64,000 bases of DNA from Datnioides undecimradiatus. Taxonomy: Eukaryota; Chordata; Actinopteri; Lobotiformes; Datnioididae. The stretch lies in contig WARS01000007.1 of assembly GCA_008933995.1 (NCBI GenBank), positions 5,762,923 through 5,826,922 of the forward strand, given 5' to 3'. Numbering within the stretch: the first letter of the stretch is position 1; each line of letters begins with the position of its first letter. The translations under genes were made by a program, and so were the position numbers. Under the pieces are notes generated by a model that did not search any database, had not been told where the DNA came from, and saw only the letters and a list, made by a program, of their open reading frames with translations. Below, one piece after another: positions 1-10,573 of this stretch.

Positions 1-1312
1 CTCAATTAGCTCAGTTTTGGTTTATGTTTTCTGTGTGGTTCAGTCTTCACGCTATCGTTACCCTTGTTTTAACCAATGGCATATTAAACAACGTGTTTCA
101 CCAAAGCAGCTCTGGTAAACTCACTGTACATCAGCTGCCCGCATCAAAAGGTACACAAAGTTAGCAACTAGCTGGTGAGGAAAATGGATAGATGGAATCT
201 ATTTTTAGCACAAGAACCAGTTATTTTTCTCTATTCACAGAGCCCAAACCAGACAGATGATGGTCAGTGTATACATGTTTATATACAACTGAACAGTGGG
301 TTCATCATTTTTGTTGCCCCCTAGTGGTAAGAAATTGAAGAAGCCAGCTTTAAGTTTTCAGTGGAAACATGAATAAATTCATTTAGAGTAAAGTGTTGGT
401 CAGGACTGTTATGTTAGGTGTTTAACAACTACATAAAGCATTTAATATGCACATGGATCAATACTCTGCACTGGTCACTTGTCTAGAGCAGCATAGCTGG
501 ACCTGGTCAATCCTTCTATTGACTGTGATCAAATGTCTACTGCCTAGGGGCAGAGATGAGGAGGAAAAACACATCCTTTCAAGTCTCCGACACTAATGAC
601 TCATTTAATTTAAAAGGCAAATTGGATAAACAACTAATTCCTGTGAAATTAAAAAGGTGGTAGGAGTTCATCCACAGTCTAGTCTCCTGGGCTGAATTCT
701 GATTTAGACTCATTGAGGCACAAGCACGTGAGGAGGAGAAGAATTTTGAATTTCAGGTGTGAAATCTGAGTAGATGAGATGTTTTAAAGATGCCGTCCTC
801 GTTGTTACTGTCTTGACATGATTGTGTTCAGAATTCTAATTAGCTGGTATGTTGGAGATGTTAAGGAAGAACTCTTTCATTTTATGGGTGAGTAATTTTT
901 GTTTCCTGCTAAGTATTTTGTAATTTGGCACTCATTTTGGGCAAACAGGGAGGTAACATTCAATTGGTTAACGTCAATTAACTGCTTGTATAACCTGCAG
1001 AGTCCATGAGTGCAACACAGGTCTATTGAAAATATGAAAAAACGGCAAGGTTCATGTTTAACGTGCGATGAATAAGGAATAAATGAAAACTAAAGAATAC
1101 ATGAATAATGAACAAGGACATTTCTATTTTCCTTTAAGTTACAAGTTTCTTTGAAATTATTTCAAAAACGACTCAGAACATGATGCAGTGCATGAACACT
1201 CTTTTTTCGGCCACTCTCAAAAAAGCAAACGTGCACACACAAATGTGTCCTGGCATAAACCCTACTTAAACATTTTTAGTATAATTTGCGCTATTCTGAG
1301 TCTGCTTCTTAC
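1..1312. other. intron 2 of the VSIG8-like gene (partial); no exon seen
   Basis: On the minus strand this follows the exon 2 donor. I looked for the second V half-exon (a Y-x-C motif with a good acceptor) and did not find it. There are no clear repeats. Confidence 0.5.
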
Positions 1313-1488
1313 CATCTGATCTTTTTGCGTTGTGTCCGGACTGACCACAGACCATTCGATGTCAAGTTCTCCCATGTCAAAAGGGCTCGGTGTGTAACTG
1401 CAGCCCAAAGTCACACTCTCTCCTTCGGCCTTCTGGATAGTCTGCGGTCCCGTTGATGTCACCTGCATGGCTTGCATACCTTTTAATT
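1313..1488 (-). CDS. VSIG8-like exon 2 (first half of V-set domain)
   Basis: 176 nt, 2 + 58 codons. The acceptor AG is at 1490-1489 with a modest pyrimidine tract; the donor is GTAAG at 1312-1308. The V-set landmarks are the LGC cysteine and the DIEW tryptophan. The exon stops in phase 0 after DQM, where the CTX-family mid-domain intron is expected. The 3' partner exon was not found in 1-1312. Confidence 0.82.
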
Positions 1489-2737
1489 CTTTAGAAATTG
1501 AGACAAGTCATGAGATTAATGAAAGACATGTACGGTGTGCTTGTTAATCTCCTATTGTAGTCCTCAAGGATAACCATTATGCATTCTCATTCAGCGAAGC
1601 CTTTCTGCACAAGCACAGTCACAGTTTTTAGTTTCTGTGCGCACAGGTTCATAGGTCCGTTTAATATCGATATGCTTTTCTCACAGGAGGTCTGGGCAGG
1701 AGACAACAAAAACACAAACATAGTTGCAGCCAAATGCCACACAGAAATATAAAAAAAGACTTGCTGTTTGAAAGTAATTTCATGAGGTAGTTACAATAGG
1801 AAGAGTTCAACAAGCAGCAGGCCGGGAAAAGAACATTTGAATCAGAGGTCAAGTAAGACAAAATAGACACCACACAACATTTTACGTATTCACAAAACAC
1901 CTCTCGTTCAACAAGAAATACTGGCTTTGGTGATTTGCGAATACATATAACCCCATGTGGAGGGAATAAAATGAAATACCTATTTGCCTGATTCAGTTTT
2001 GATTATACAGACACGTTTTAAAGTCTTGAGACAACAAAGAGCATTTTCCATTAACGTCTCTTTTGCTTTTTTCACTTTTCAAAAGTCAATAATAACTGTA
2101 AACATAATCAGAAAGCTCAAATTACACTCTGAATGTCTTTTCAAGAGAATGCAGCCCGGAGGGAATGTACTCAATCATTACGTGTTTCGGTGTAGTATAT
2201 GAAAGTATAAACAATTGTAAAATGAAAGATAATTACTGTAATTAACTATACTTGTTACAAACATATATAAAAAAAATGTACTTTTTTTGCAAATTAGATG
2301 CGTATTTAAGATCAGTCGATTAAGAGCCTCAACCTGATAGGGAAGAAGAGAAACATGCAAGCTCAAAGCCCTGCAACACTGGGGAGTCAACAGTTGTCTA
2401 GGGACATAATCTCAAAGCCTGATTGGACAGTCAGCAAGGTGCCATGGTAACCTGTGGGGAAGCTTACACCACTGAGGCCTAACAGCTCAACAGTGTTCAA
2501 CAGAGAAGAGACATGAAGGTCTCGGGGATCATTTTTAAAAAGATGCCTCATTCACAACGTCGTATATCACACGGGTCTCTGTAGCTCTATGTGCGCCCTT
2601 TGCCTTGTCGGTGCCTGCGTGTCCGTATTCTTACCTGAGCTCAAGAGACCCGCAGCGCATAACAAGAAGACAGGCAACCAGGGTGGGCGGCTGAGGAAGA
2701 AAGCCGACCTCGAACAATTGCAGCTTTGTCCGAACAT
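1313..2737 (-). CDS. VSIG8-like CTX-family Ig membrane protein, 5' part (2 coding exons)
   Basis: Two minus-strand exons join in phase. Exon 1 (2635-2737) encodes a 34-residue signal-peptide segment with hydrophobic core LPVFLLCAAGLL, and ends in phase 1 at a GTAAGAAT donor. Exon 2 (1313-1488) begins in the matching phase after an AG acceptor and gives the first half of a V-set Ig domain: EGESVTLGC carries the B-strand cysteine and LDIEW the C-strand tryptophan. It ends in phase 0 at a GTAAG donor in mid-domain. A V domain split by an intron is the known layout of the CTX family (CXADR, VSIG, JAM, ESAM). The residues look closest to VSIG8, with CXADR second. Such proteins are type I cell-surface adhesion or recognition molecules. 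The second half-domain, C2 domain, membrane segment and tail should lie left of position 1. I chose the start at 2737; an in-frame ATG at 2806 would put extra polar residues before the hydrophobic core. Confidence 0.8.
1489..2634 (-). other. intron 1 of the VSIG8-like gene
   Basis: 1146 nt between a phase-1 donor and acceptor. It is AT-rich, with no recognisable repeat or other gene. Confidence 0.7.
2635..2737 (-). CDS. VSIG8-like exon 1 (signal peptide)
   Basis: 103 nt, 34 codons plus one base. The ATG is at 2737-2735. The frame gives a basic and serine-rich stretch, then a hydrophobic core, ending AGLLSS just before donor CAG|GTAAGA at 2634-2633. The leftover base G is completed by the first two bases of exon 2 to give glutamate. 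Confidence 0.75.
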
Positions 2738-2818
2738 AGTGGTCCTGTTTATAATCACCAAGGCCAGGTGGTCAGAATGACTGAGAATATAACACACAGA
2801 CAGCACAGTGTACTCGAG

Positions 2819-2824
2819 TTTATA
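2819..2824 (-). promoter_or_regulatory. possible TATA box of the VSIG8-like gene
   Basis: TATAAA on the minus strand, 82 nt before the chosen ATG. It would place transcription start near 2790 and leave a short 5' leader. A second TATAAA lies much closer to the ATG (around 2748-2754), too close to serve. A position and motif match only. Confidence 0.25.
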
Positions 2825-5230
2825 ATCTTCTCTGTATTAGCGCAAGGTCTCTGTATTAAGCGCCCCAAAAAATGTAAAAGGAAAAACCAAAATATGCACG
2901 GAAATACAAAAACAAGTTTATATTGATATTACCTGCAGAGACTGCATGCCAAACGTCCGGCAATGGATTACAAGCAGCAGTGTGCTGCCTGGTGCTCTTC
3001 CTTCACAGCTAGCCCCTCCTTTACTTCCCCCTCATTACCATAAAAGCCCTTTGATTGGACTGTTGCCCCACCTGTTTTACCTGTTCACCAGGTTTGCTTA
3101 CAGCAACTATTCAGGTGTTCGTCACTTCCCACTTGATTTGTAATCACTACAAGTAAAGGAAACAGAATGATGTAACAGCATGTGAGCAAGTGAAACTGGG
3201 GGAGGGACCGTACAGTGATGGGGTTTCTGATGATGGGTAGGTTGGAAACTAATGCTTCTGCTGATCTCGGCTGAGGTAAAACCAAAACATGCAACACAAT
3301 GCTTCCCTGCCAGGAGTCACTAAAAGTGCTTTCCTGCCTCTCTGCATGTTTCCCCATCGGTCATGAACTTTTCATTTATTTAGACGAACACAAACCGAGA
3401 AAATGGAAAAAGTTAAAAATGTGAAACTTTAAAATGAAGTGAAAACCATTCACCTCCACCTGGACAAAGAAACACACAGCTACTGTACATGCCCCCTTAT
3501 TTGTTGCATACACAATGCGTCACACAACCACCCTAGCGCCTCTCATTTCTGCGGTTTCAAATAAAGAGGAAAGCATGGAGAGAACCTGAGCTCTCCAGTG
3601 AAAACAAACCAGTCGTTGAGCCAGAATCACGACGCAGCAAGCTTTGTATACATTACCAGAAAATTGGACAAAAAGACTACAAAGCTTATCTTGGTGCCAG
3701 ATCTACATGGAAACTGCTTTCTGAGAGACGTCCTTCAGTAGAAACGTGCATGAAATGGATCCGTGATTAAGGATAAAAGAGCTTTTTCTCCGGTTGTGCA
3801 AAAATATCAAACACTGCTCTTAAATCTTGATGCCAATTCCCCACATTTACTTCTTTTTTTTTTAAGAAGGAAAAAACAGGTTTATTTATAGCCACCAGCT
3901 GCTAAAGTCGAGTTGTCGGAGCCAGAACCAGATCCATCTAAAAACCAGCTAAACTCCTCTCTGACCCCACACACCCACTCGTTTTGAAATTTGCGCCGCT
4001 CAGTTCATAAACGCAACTGTTTCACAGCCAGTATTATGGAGAGCAATATATGTCACTGAATTAGGTGGATTTAGCAGGAGGAAATTATATTTAAGGGCTT
4101 TAAAATCAACTTAGCACTTGGAAAATGTACATATTAGATGCCATTTTACTGTCACTGGACATGGTAAGTATAAGTACAATCTATCAGAGTTCATGCAGCT
4201 TTGTTAAATATATTCTTATATCCGATTCTTGAATAATTAGGCATAACCTCTGCAGTTATTGTGGTGGTGGAGAGCAAAACAGATGAATATTTAATTTCCA
4301 TCAATCAGGTGGACAGAAACAAATGGATGATGGACGGACAAATAAGCAGTTGTTTGCTCTGTGTACTTTACCAATGTGAAATCCAATCCAAACCAGGATA
4401 GGTCAGGTTGGAACACATCCCCGCACACAGCTGTTAAGTGTTGCTGTTAATTACTAGCTACAGCGCAAGCAAGTTCAGCAGCTGCAAACCGTAATAAATA
4501 AAACACACACAAGGGAGCACAGCTATCATCACAGTTACTGTCGACACGAAAATGCAAACGTGTGTGACCGTTCAGTTCAGTGTGAGTTTTTGGCCTTGTC
4601 TAAGTAGTCGGACAGCACGCACGCCAAGTTTGGCTGCTGTGGGATTAATGTTTCTTGAGCCAGAAAGCAGCTTTAGCAGAGGAAAATAAACAAAGACTCA
4701 AGAAAAGCAGGCAATCCAAGTGAATGCAGCAGGGAATTTGATTCCAAGAATAAATAAACATAGTAGTCTTCATTGTTGGCATTGCTTTTATGTAACTCTG
4801 CAATAATAGCTAATAACCTGTGCTTTTTTTCTTTTTTTTTTTTTTTAAAAGAATTTGATCCATATCCTTGTTATTTACAAGAAGGAAAAAGAACACGAGC
4901 CAGCCAAAGAAACATTCAAGGTAATGGTGCGTGTTTCGTCGCGCAACCCATACAATTTGGAGAGTTTACTGTGGTGGCCCCGACTGATGGACTCATCATC
5001 TGATGGTTTGGTCAGCACACTCATTACCACTTTGGTGCTTTATGTAAATCCCTCTTCAGACCACAGTACTTGCACTGCCATCAGTGTCTTTTATCTTAGC
5101 AAGCCTGATAGTTTCCTTTTTTTCAATTCATAGAGGCAGAGAAAGAGGCCAAAGTGGGGAAAAAAATGACTTTAATAAAAAAAAAGGTCAAGTGACAATG
5201 CAGAATAAACATAATATATACAGGTAATAT

Positions 5231-5400
5231 AATATTAGATAGATAAATAGATAGATACTTTATTAATCCCGAAGGAAGTTCAGGTATCCAGTAGTGTCAT
5301 AAATTGTGCAAACAGCATGTATCAACATGAGAAAAAGGAGATAATAAAATAAAGTAAAAATAAACATAAAATTACATAAAGTTAAATAAAATAAGGTGAA
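5231..5400 (-). repeat. teleost LINE-type 3' end with GATA tail (Rex/RTE-like)
   Basis: GATA-type units followed by TACTTTATTAATCCCGAAGG and an AT-rich body. This arrangement is very common in fish genomes as the 3' end of truncated retroelements. The microsatellite tail is at the low-coordinate side, so the parent element would read on the minus strand. The class is assigned from memory of the motif, not from a search. Confidence 0.45.
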
Positions 5401-5417
5401 GTAGAATAGAAGAATAT

Positions 5418-5550
5418 ACAAACATACACATACATCTTCACATACACATACATATACATACACATACACACCAGCATATACACACATGCTCACATACATA
5501 TACATATGTTATACATATACATAAATTATATAATATATACAATATACGTA
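5418..5550. repeat. CATA/TA-rich imperfect microsatellite
   Basis: Many imperfect repeats of ACATA, CATACA and TATA. They produce the spurious Tyr/Val/Cys-rich ORFs on the opposite strand. Confidence 0.7.
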
Positions 5551-6511
5551 ATACATAAAGAGAGCCAGAGCAATTAGTTTTCTTTTTTCTCATTTCACAG
5601 CCTTTTTTAGTCTGTTCCTCCAATTCGTACCCTCACTGAGCATTTCCCTGATTTTAATCACAAGCTTACTTTGTAAATATGAACGTCCAGTACCTCACAT
5701 GCATCAGAAAAAGGGGAAAAAAACCCCCAAACCAAACCAAAAGAACAAGGAGGTCTCGATCCAGAAATTCATCACCTTGGGACGGAGACAAGAAAAGTGT
5801 TTTTTGCAGATTGTTCTCCACTCCTCTCCTCCAGCAGGCTCATGTTTTATGTTCACTATTCTTTTGGGGTTACAAATATCTGTTGATAATTTTCCATTGG
5901 GTTAGAATTCAGATTCTTTTCCTCCCGTGTTTTAACGCTTAATATATTCTCCCAGCTCAGACTCCCATTTATTTTTAATTGGCATAGTACCGTCTTGTGC
6001 CATAGTGGCTATAACTTCATATAATTATGCTCCTTATTTACTATGAATTGCTCCATCCTCTCTATCAATTATACATTTCAATGCATGCTGATTTTTTTTT
6101 TTTTTTTTGGTGGCTTAGTTGGAGTTTTGCAATATAAAATGTCTCTTCTTTGTAAACGCTGAGAAACATCTGTTTTACTTTGTCTTTTCAAAACAGTCCT
6201 AGTTAGGATACTGGACACGTCTTGCTTCCTTCAGGCATGTCTTTGGAGCTGAGGTTGTTGAAAAGACAGTGTGGCCTTCAGTTCAGAATGATTTGCATCA
6301 AGATTCATTTACAGTGGCTGTGACCATATAATAACATGGTAGTAATATAAATGCACTTTAACAAAATTACCACTCATACTCATATCTCAAACCTGTTGCT
6401 TGCTTTGCTCACTACTACTTTATCATTTAATTGATGATTTCAGATGAATATGTATAATTTTTTTAAACCCAGTGTTAGCAGACCTAATGGCTTGACAGTG
6501 TCTCAACAGAT

Positions 6512-6574
6512 ATGAAAAGCCTTGCGCTGGCTTTTGTTGCTGGAACTTGGACAGCCGATTCCTTTGCCAAGTAG
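6512..6574 (+). other. possible 20-codon upstream ORF
   Basis: ATG to TAG, 246 nt before the oxidase start codon. The peptide begins MKSLALAFVAG and is signal-like in composition. It matters only if the oxidase mRNA begins upstream of 6512, which cannot be told here. Confidence 0.2.
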
Positions 6575-6757
6575 GTCACAAGCTCAGTTGTTCACAGTTC
6601 CAAAGTGCACTATTATGAAAGCAGCCCCGGCTTTGCAAGATAACCTAATTGATACGGAGAGGAAAAGGGAATACCGGTTGGATTTCTGTTTCTCAGTCCG
6701 CTCCTAACCAGCACACGCAGATTTGGCACAGAAAAACATAGTCACTTGAGCTCGACT

Positions 6758-6875
6758 ATGACTGCAGAAATTTGGGACGTTATCATTGTTGGCGCTGGAC
6801 TATCTGGACTGAGTGCAGCTCATTTGCTCAGAAAAAGGCATGCCAAGTTGCGAATACTGATAGTGGAAGGAAAAG
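6758..6875 (+). CDS. amine oxidase exon 1
   Basis: 118 nt, residues 1-39 plus one base. It begins [14 protein letters not shown], the beta-alpha-beta FAD-binding start. The ATG has A at -3. The donor AAAAG|GTTTGT is at 6876. The family has few residues before this motif, which supports the start; MAO-A has about 8 more. Confidence 0.9.
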
Positions 6876-9800
6876 GTTTGTCTCTTATGTTGATTTGAAC
6901 CTGAGGCAGTGAATCATTTTGTCCTGGATGCTTTTTATTTGGGGAAGAGTTGTAAAGGGGCTTAGCTCTGAACAAAGAATGTTTGATGCACCATGCAGAT
7001 CGTGTGGGAGGTCGCACAGTGTCCACTGAAATACCGGCAGCCAATGGTGTTGATCGCTGGGACCTTGGAGGACAGTGGGTAGGAAGGTAATGTTGATCAG
7101 AAACTACAGGAACAGCAAAGAAGATTCATGCTAAAGTAACACTGCAGGAGTCACTCCAATTGAGACTTGCAGGGACTTGCTGACATTTTCATTTCTACCT
7201 GACAGGAACATTTTGCTATGGTGTGGCATGGTATGCTTTCTGTTGTTATTTTTATAATGCCGAGGACATGCAGTTGAAATCCAGCAGCTGCACAGACCAT
7301 GAGGCAAACATTAAATCACTGACGCTGGAGCTAGTGGCTGGCATGCAGTTCAATCTCAGTCAAATAATTCACATTTTTCATTTGGTAATCAAAGAAAACA
7401 GTGCAGAGAACATTTAGACCTCAGTTAAAGTGAGATTCAGCCACACTGTGTGTGTAATGTATTTATTGATGAGCAGCACAGCAGTTCACCTGAGGCTCAA
7501 TCCTGAAATAAGCGAATAGATGATGGGCAAATTAGTTAAAGTTTGAAGAATATTAATGAAAAAACAATTAAGGTGCCCATAATTGTCCATATATCATAAA
7601 AATCAATTAATTGGAGAAAAGCTCTTTGAATCAAAGATGGAGTCAGTCATGTAATGACTAGTGCAAGGTTTATATTGCAAGAAAACAGATTGCAGGTGTG
7701 TATTCAACGTTCAGTTATCAATTCTTCAAGGCTGTTACTTGTGCCTTTGATTGCAGTGTGCGTGCTGCAGTACTGCTGTTTATGTTAGAAATCTGAAATA
7801 TATATATTAGAAATATTAGAATCTGCGCCATGTTTCATTTGCTCTACAGCAGTGGTATGAGGGAAAAAATAAGCTAATAACACAACATACTTCATATCAG
7901 ATATATATATCTATATATCTATATAGATATATATATATATATAAATTTCCCATCTCGCCCTCCGTGGGCGGTTCCTCCTCTGCAAGCTCGGGTCCTCTAC
8001 CAGAGGCCTGGGAGCTTGAGGGTTCTGCGCAGTATTTTACATGTCCCTAGTATTGCGCTTTTCTGGACTGAGATGTCTGTTGTTTTTCCTGGGATCTGTT
8101 GTAGCCACTGCTCCAGTTTGGGGGTCACTGCTCCGAGTGCCCCGATCACCACAGGCACCACTGATGTCTTTACCTGCCAGGCTTTCTCCAGTTCTTCCTT
8201 CAGGCCTTGGTATTTCTCTAGCTTCTCATGTTCCTTCTTCCTGATGTTACCATCGCTTGGGATTGCGATGTCCACCACAACAGCTTTCCTCTGGGTCTTG
8301 TCCACCACTACAATGTCCGGTTGGTTAGCCATTACCATCTTATCAGTCTGTACCTGGAAGTCCCACAGGATCTTTGCGCGCTCATTTTCTATCACCTTTG
8401 GAGGTGTTTCCCACTTGGATCTGGGGACTTCCAGCCCAAACTCTGCACAGATGTTTCTGTACACTATGCCGGCCACCTGGTTATGGTGTTCCATGTATGC
8501 TTTTCCTGCCAGCATCTTACATCCTGCCGTTATGTGCTGGACTGTTTCTGGGGCCTCTTTGCACAGCCTACACCTTGGGTCTTGCCTGGTGTGGTATATC
8601 TGGGCCTCTATCGCTCTTGTGTTCAGGACCTGTTCCTGTGCTGCCATGATGAGCGCCTCAGTGCTGTCTTTCAGTCCAGCCCTCACTAGCCATTGGTAGG
8701 ATTTCTCCATGTCAGCCACTTCTGATATCTGTCGGTGGTACATCCCATGCAGGGGTTTATCCTCCCATGAAGGTTCGTCCTGGGTCCACTCGTCTGGTGT
8801 CCACTGCTTGAGACTTTCACTGAACACTCCATCCAATGGGGCCATCTTTTTGATGTATTCCTGGATCTTGGATGTTTCATCCTGAATAGTGGCCCTGACG
8901 CTCACCAGTCCTCTGCCCCCTTCCTTTCGCTTAGTGTACAGTCTCTGGGTGCTGGATTTGGGGTGGAACCCTCCATGCATGGTAAGGAGCTTTTGTGTCT
9001 TGATATCCGTGGTCTGTACTTCATCCTTTGGCCAGTTTATTATCCCAGCAGGGTATCTGATTACTGGCAAGGCATAGCTGTTTATTGCCTGGACCTTGTT
9101 CTTGCCATTGAGCTGACTTCTCAGGACCTGCCTTACTCGTTGGAGGTATTTGGCTGTGGCTGCTTCCCTTGTGGCCTCTCATGGTTGCCATGTGCCTGTG
9201 GTATACCCAGGTATTTGTAGCTGGGATTTTATATATATATATAAAATGTGTGTGTACGCGCACATGTATATGTGTGTATACTTATGTATACGTGTATATA
9301 TTTGTGTGTGTGTATATTTTAGTAGCAGTGTTTGATGCTCCAACCTTCCGATCTGAAGTAACTCATCCTCGGTCCTAGTACCAGCCAGTCTCAGACCTGC
9401 CACCTTTCTTATAGGTCATGGAAGAGTTACTGTACAGTAACCCAGCTTAAGTTCTGTTTGAGCAAGGACGCTTCAGCTCACAGCTGTGATCAGAGTGACA
9501 AACTCTCACGTTTGCAACGAGGAGCTGGTGAGCGAAGAAGCAGCAGCCTGAGGTGAACTGTTAGCATCAGAACAGCTCAAATATAGAACTTGTGAAGTGC
9601 ATTGTTTAGCATTTGATGACAGTTTAATCAAAAGAGGAAACAGCATCTCTCAGCTTCATGGCTACGTTTTACCACTTTTCAACTCAGTGAAACAAAGTTA
9701 TTCTCACCAGCCTCCTTCTCCTAACTCATAATAAATGTGTTTAACATCATATATAAGCTGAAAGTGTATTAACCCTCCAGTGAGTTCTGAATCAGTTATA

Positions 9801-10522
9801 ACATAAGCATTGTATACATGGCTTCCTTTCTTTTGCAGCACCCAAACACACATCTTGGAGCTCATAAGGGAGCTGGGCTTAGAGACCTTCCCACAGTTCA
9901 ATATTGGCAGGAAGGTGCACCACATAGGCGGGCCAGGTGCCAGAGTTCGCACCTACAGAACCAGTATCACTGCTCTGTCCCCAGTGGTGCTAATGGACCT
10001 TACCCAGCTCCTGTGGAGGGTGAGGCAACAGACTTGCACAGCAGCATTCTGCGCTCAGGATTATGTTTAGTTAAAGCTGATAAGAATCAGCTAAATAACC
10101 ACAACTCTCAGTGGACAAAAGTAATACTTGGAGCGCTGAGGAAGGGTTTAATTAATTCATTTCTTGCTGACTTTTGCATGTGTACAGAGAAGATGAAATA
10201 CAGCATATATGTAGTTATTTTAGAAATGTAAAAACATAAAATTTATTATATAATCGATTTCTTTGTCCAAAATCATTACCATGCTGGTAATCAATAAGAA
10301 GACTCAAACGAATGTGGTAACGGTATTTCACATTTGCTCCTGGATTGGTGGAACAAGGGCACATTCATCACACAACAAACCAACTTCTGCGCTCATGATG
10401 AATGGTTAGTGCAGCTATGGGAAGTAGAAATTGTGGGGAAATAGAATCATATTTTGCAGCCTCCAACTTTGTTTTTTATTTATCTGTATCAACAGGATAC
10501 TTTTGTTCACAGTGGCAAACCG

Positions 10523-10573
<51 letters not shown>

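Larger units (their letters stand above)
2738..6757. other. head-to-head intergenic region between the VSIG8-like and amine oxidase genes
   Basis: 4.0 kb between the two divergent start codons. It should contain both promoters and any non-coding 5' exons of the oxidase, none of which I can place with confidence. It also holds a LINE-type 3' end with a GATA tail (5231-5400), a CATA-rich tract (5418-5550) and long poly-T runs near 4831 and 6092. Confidence 0.6.

Noticed and set aside
8016-8699. 227-codon plus-strand ORF
   Set aside because: It is the reverse strand of the LINE nuclease frame, which has clear motifs.
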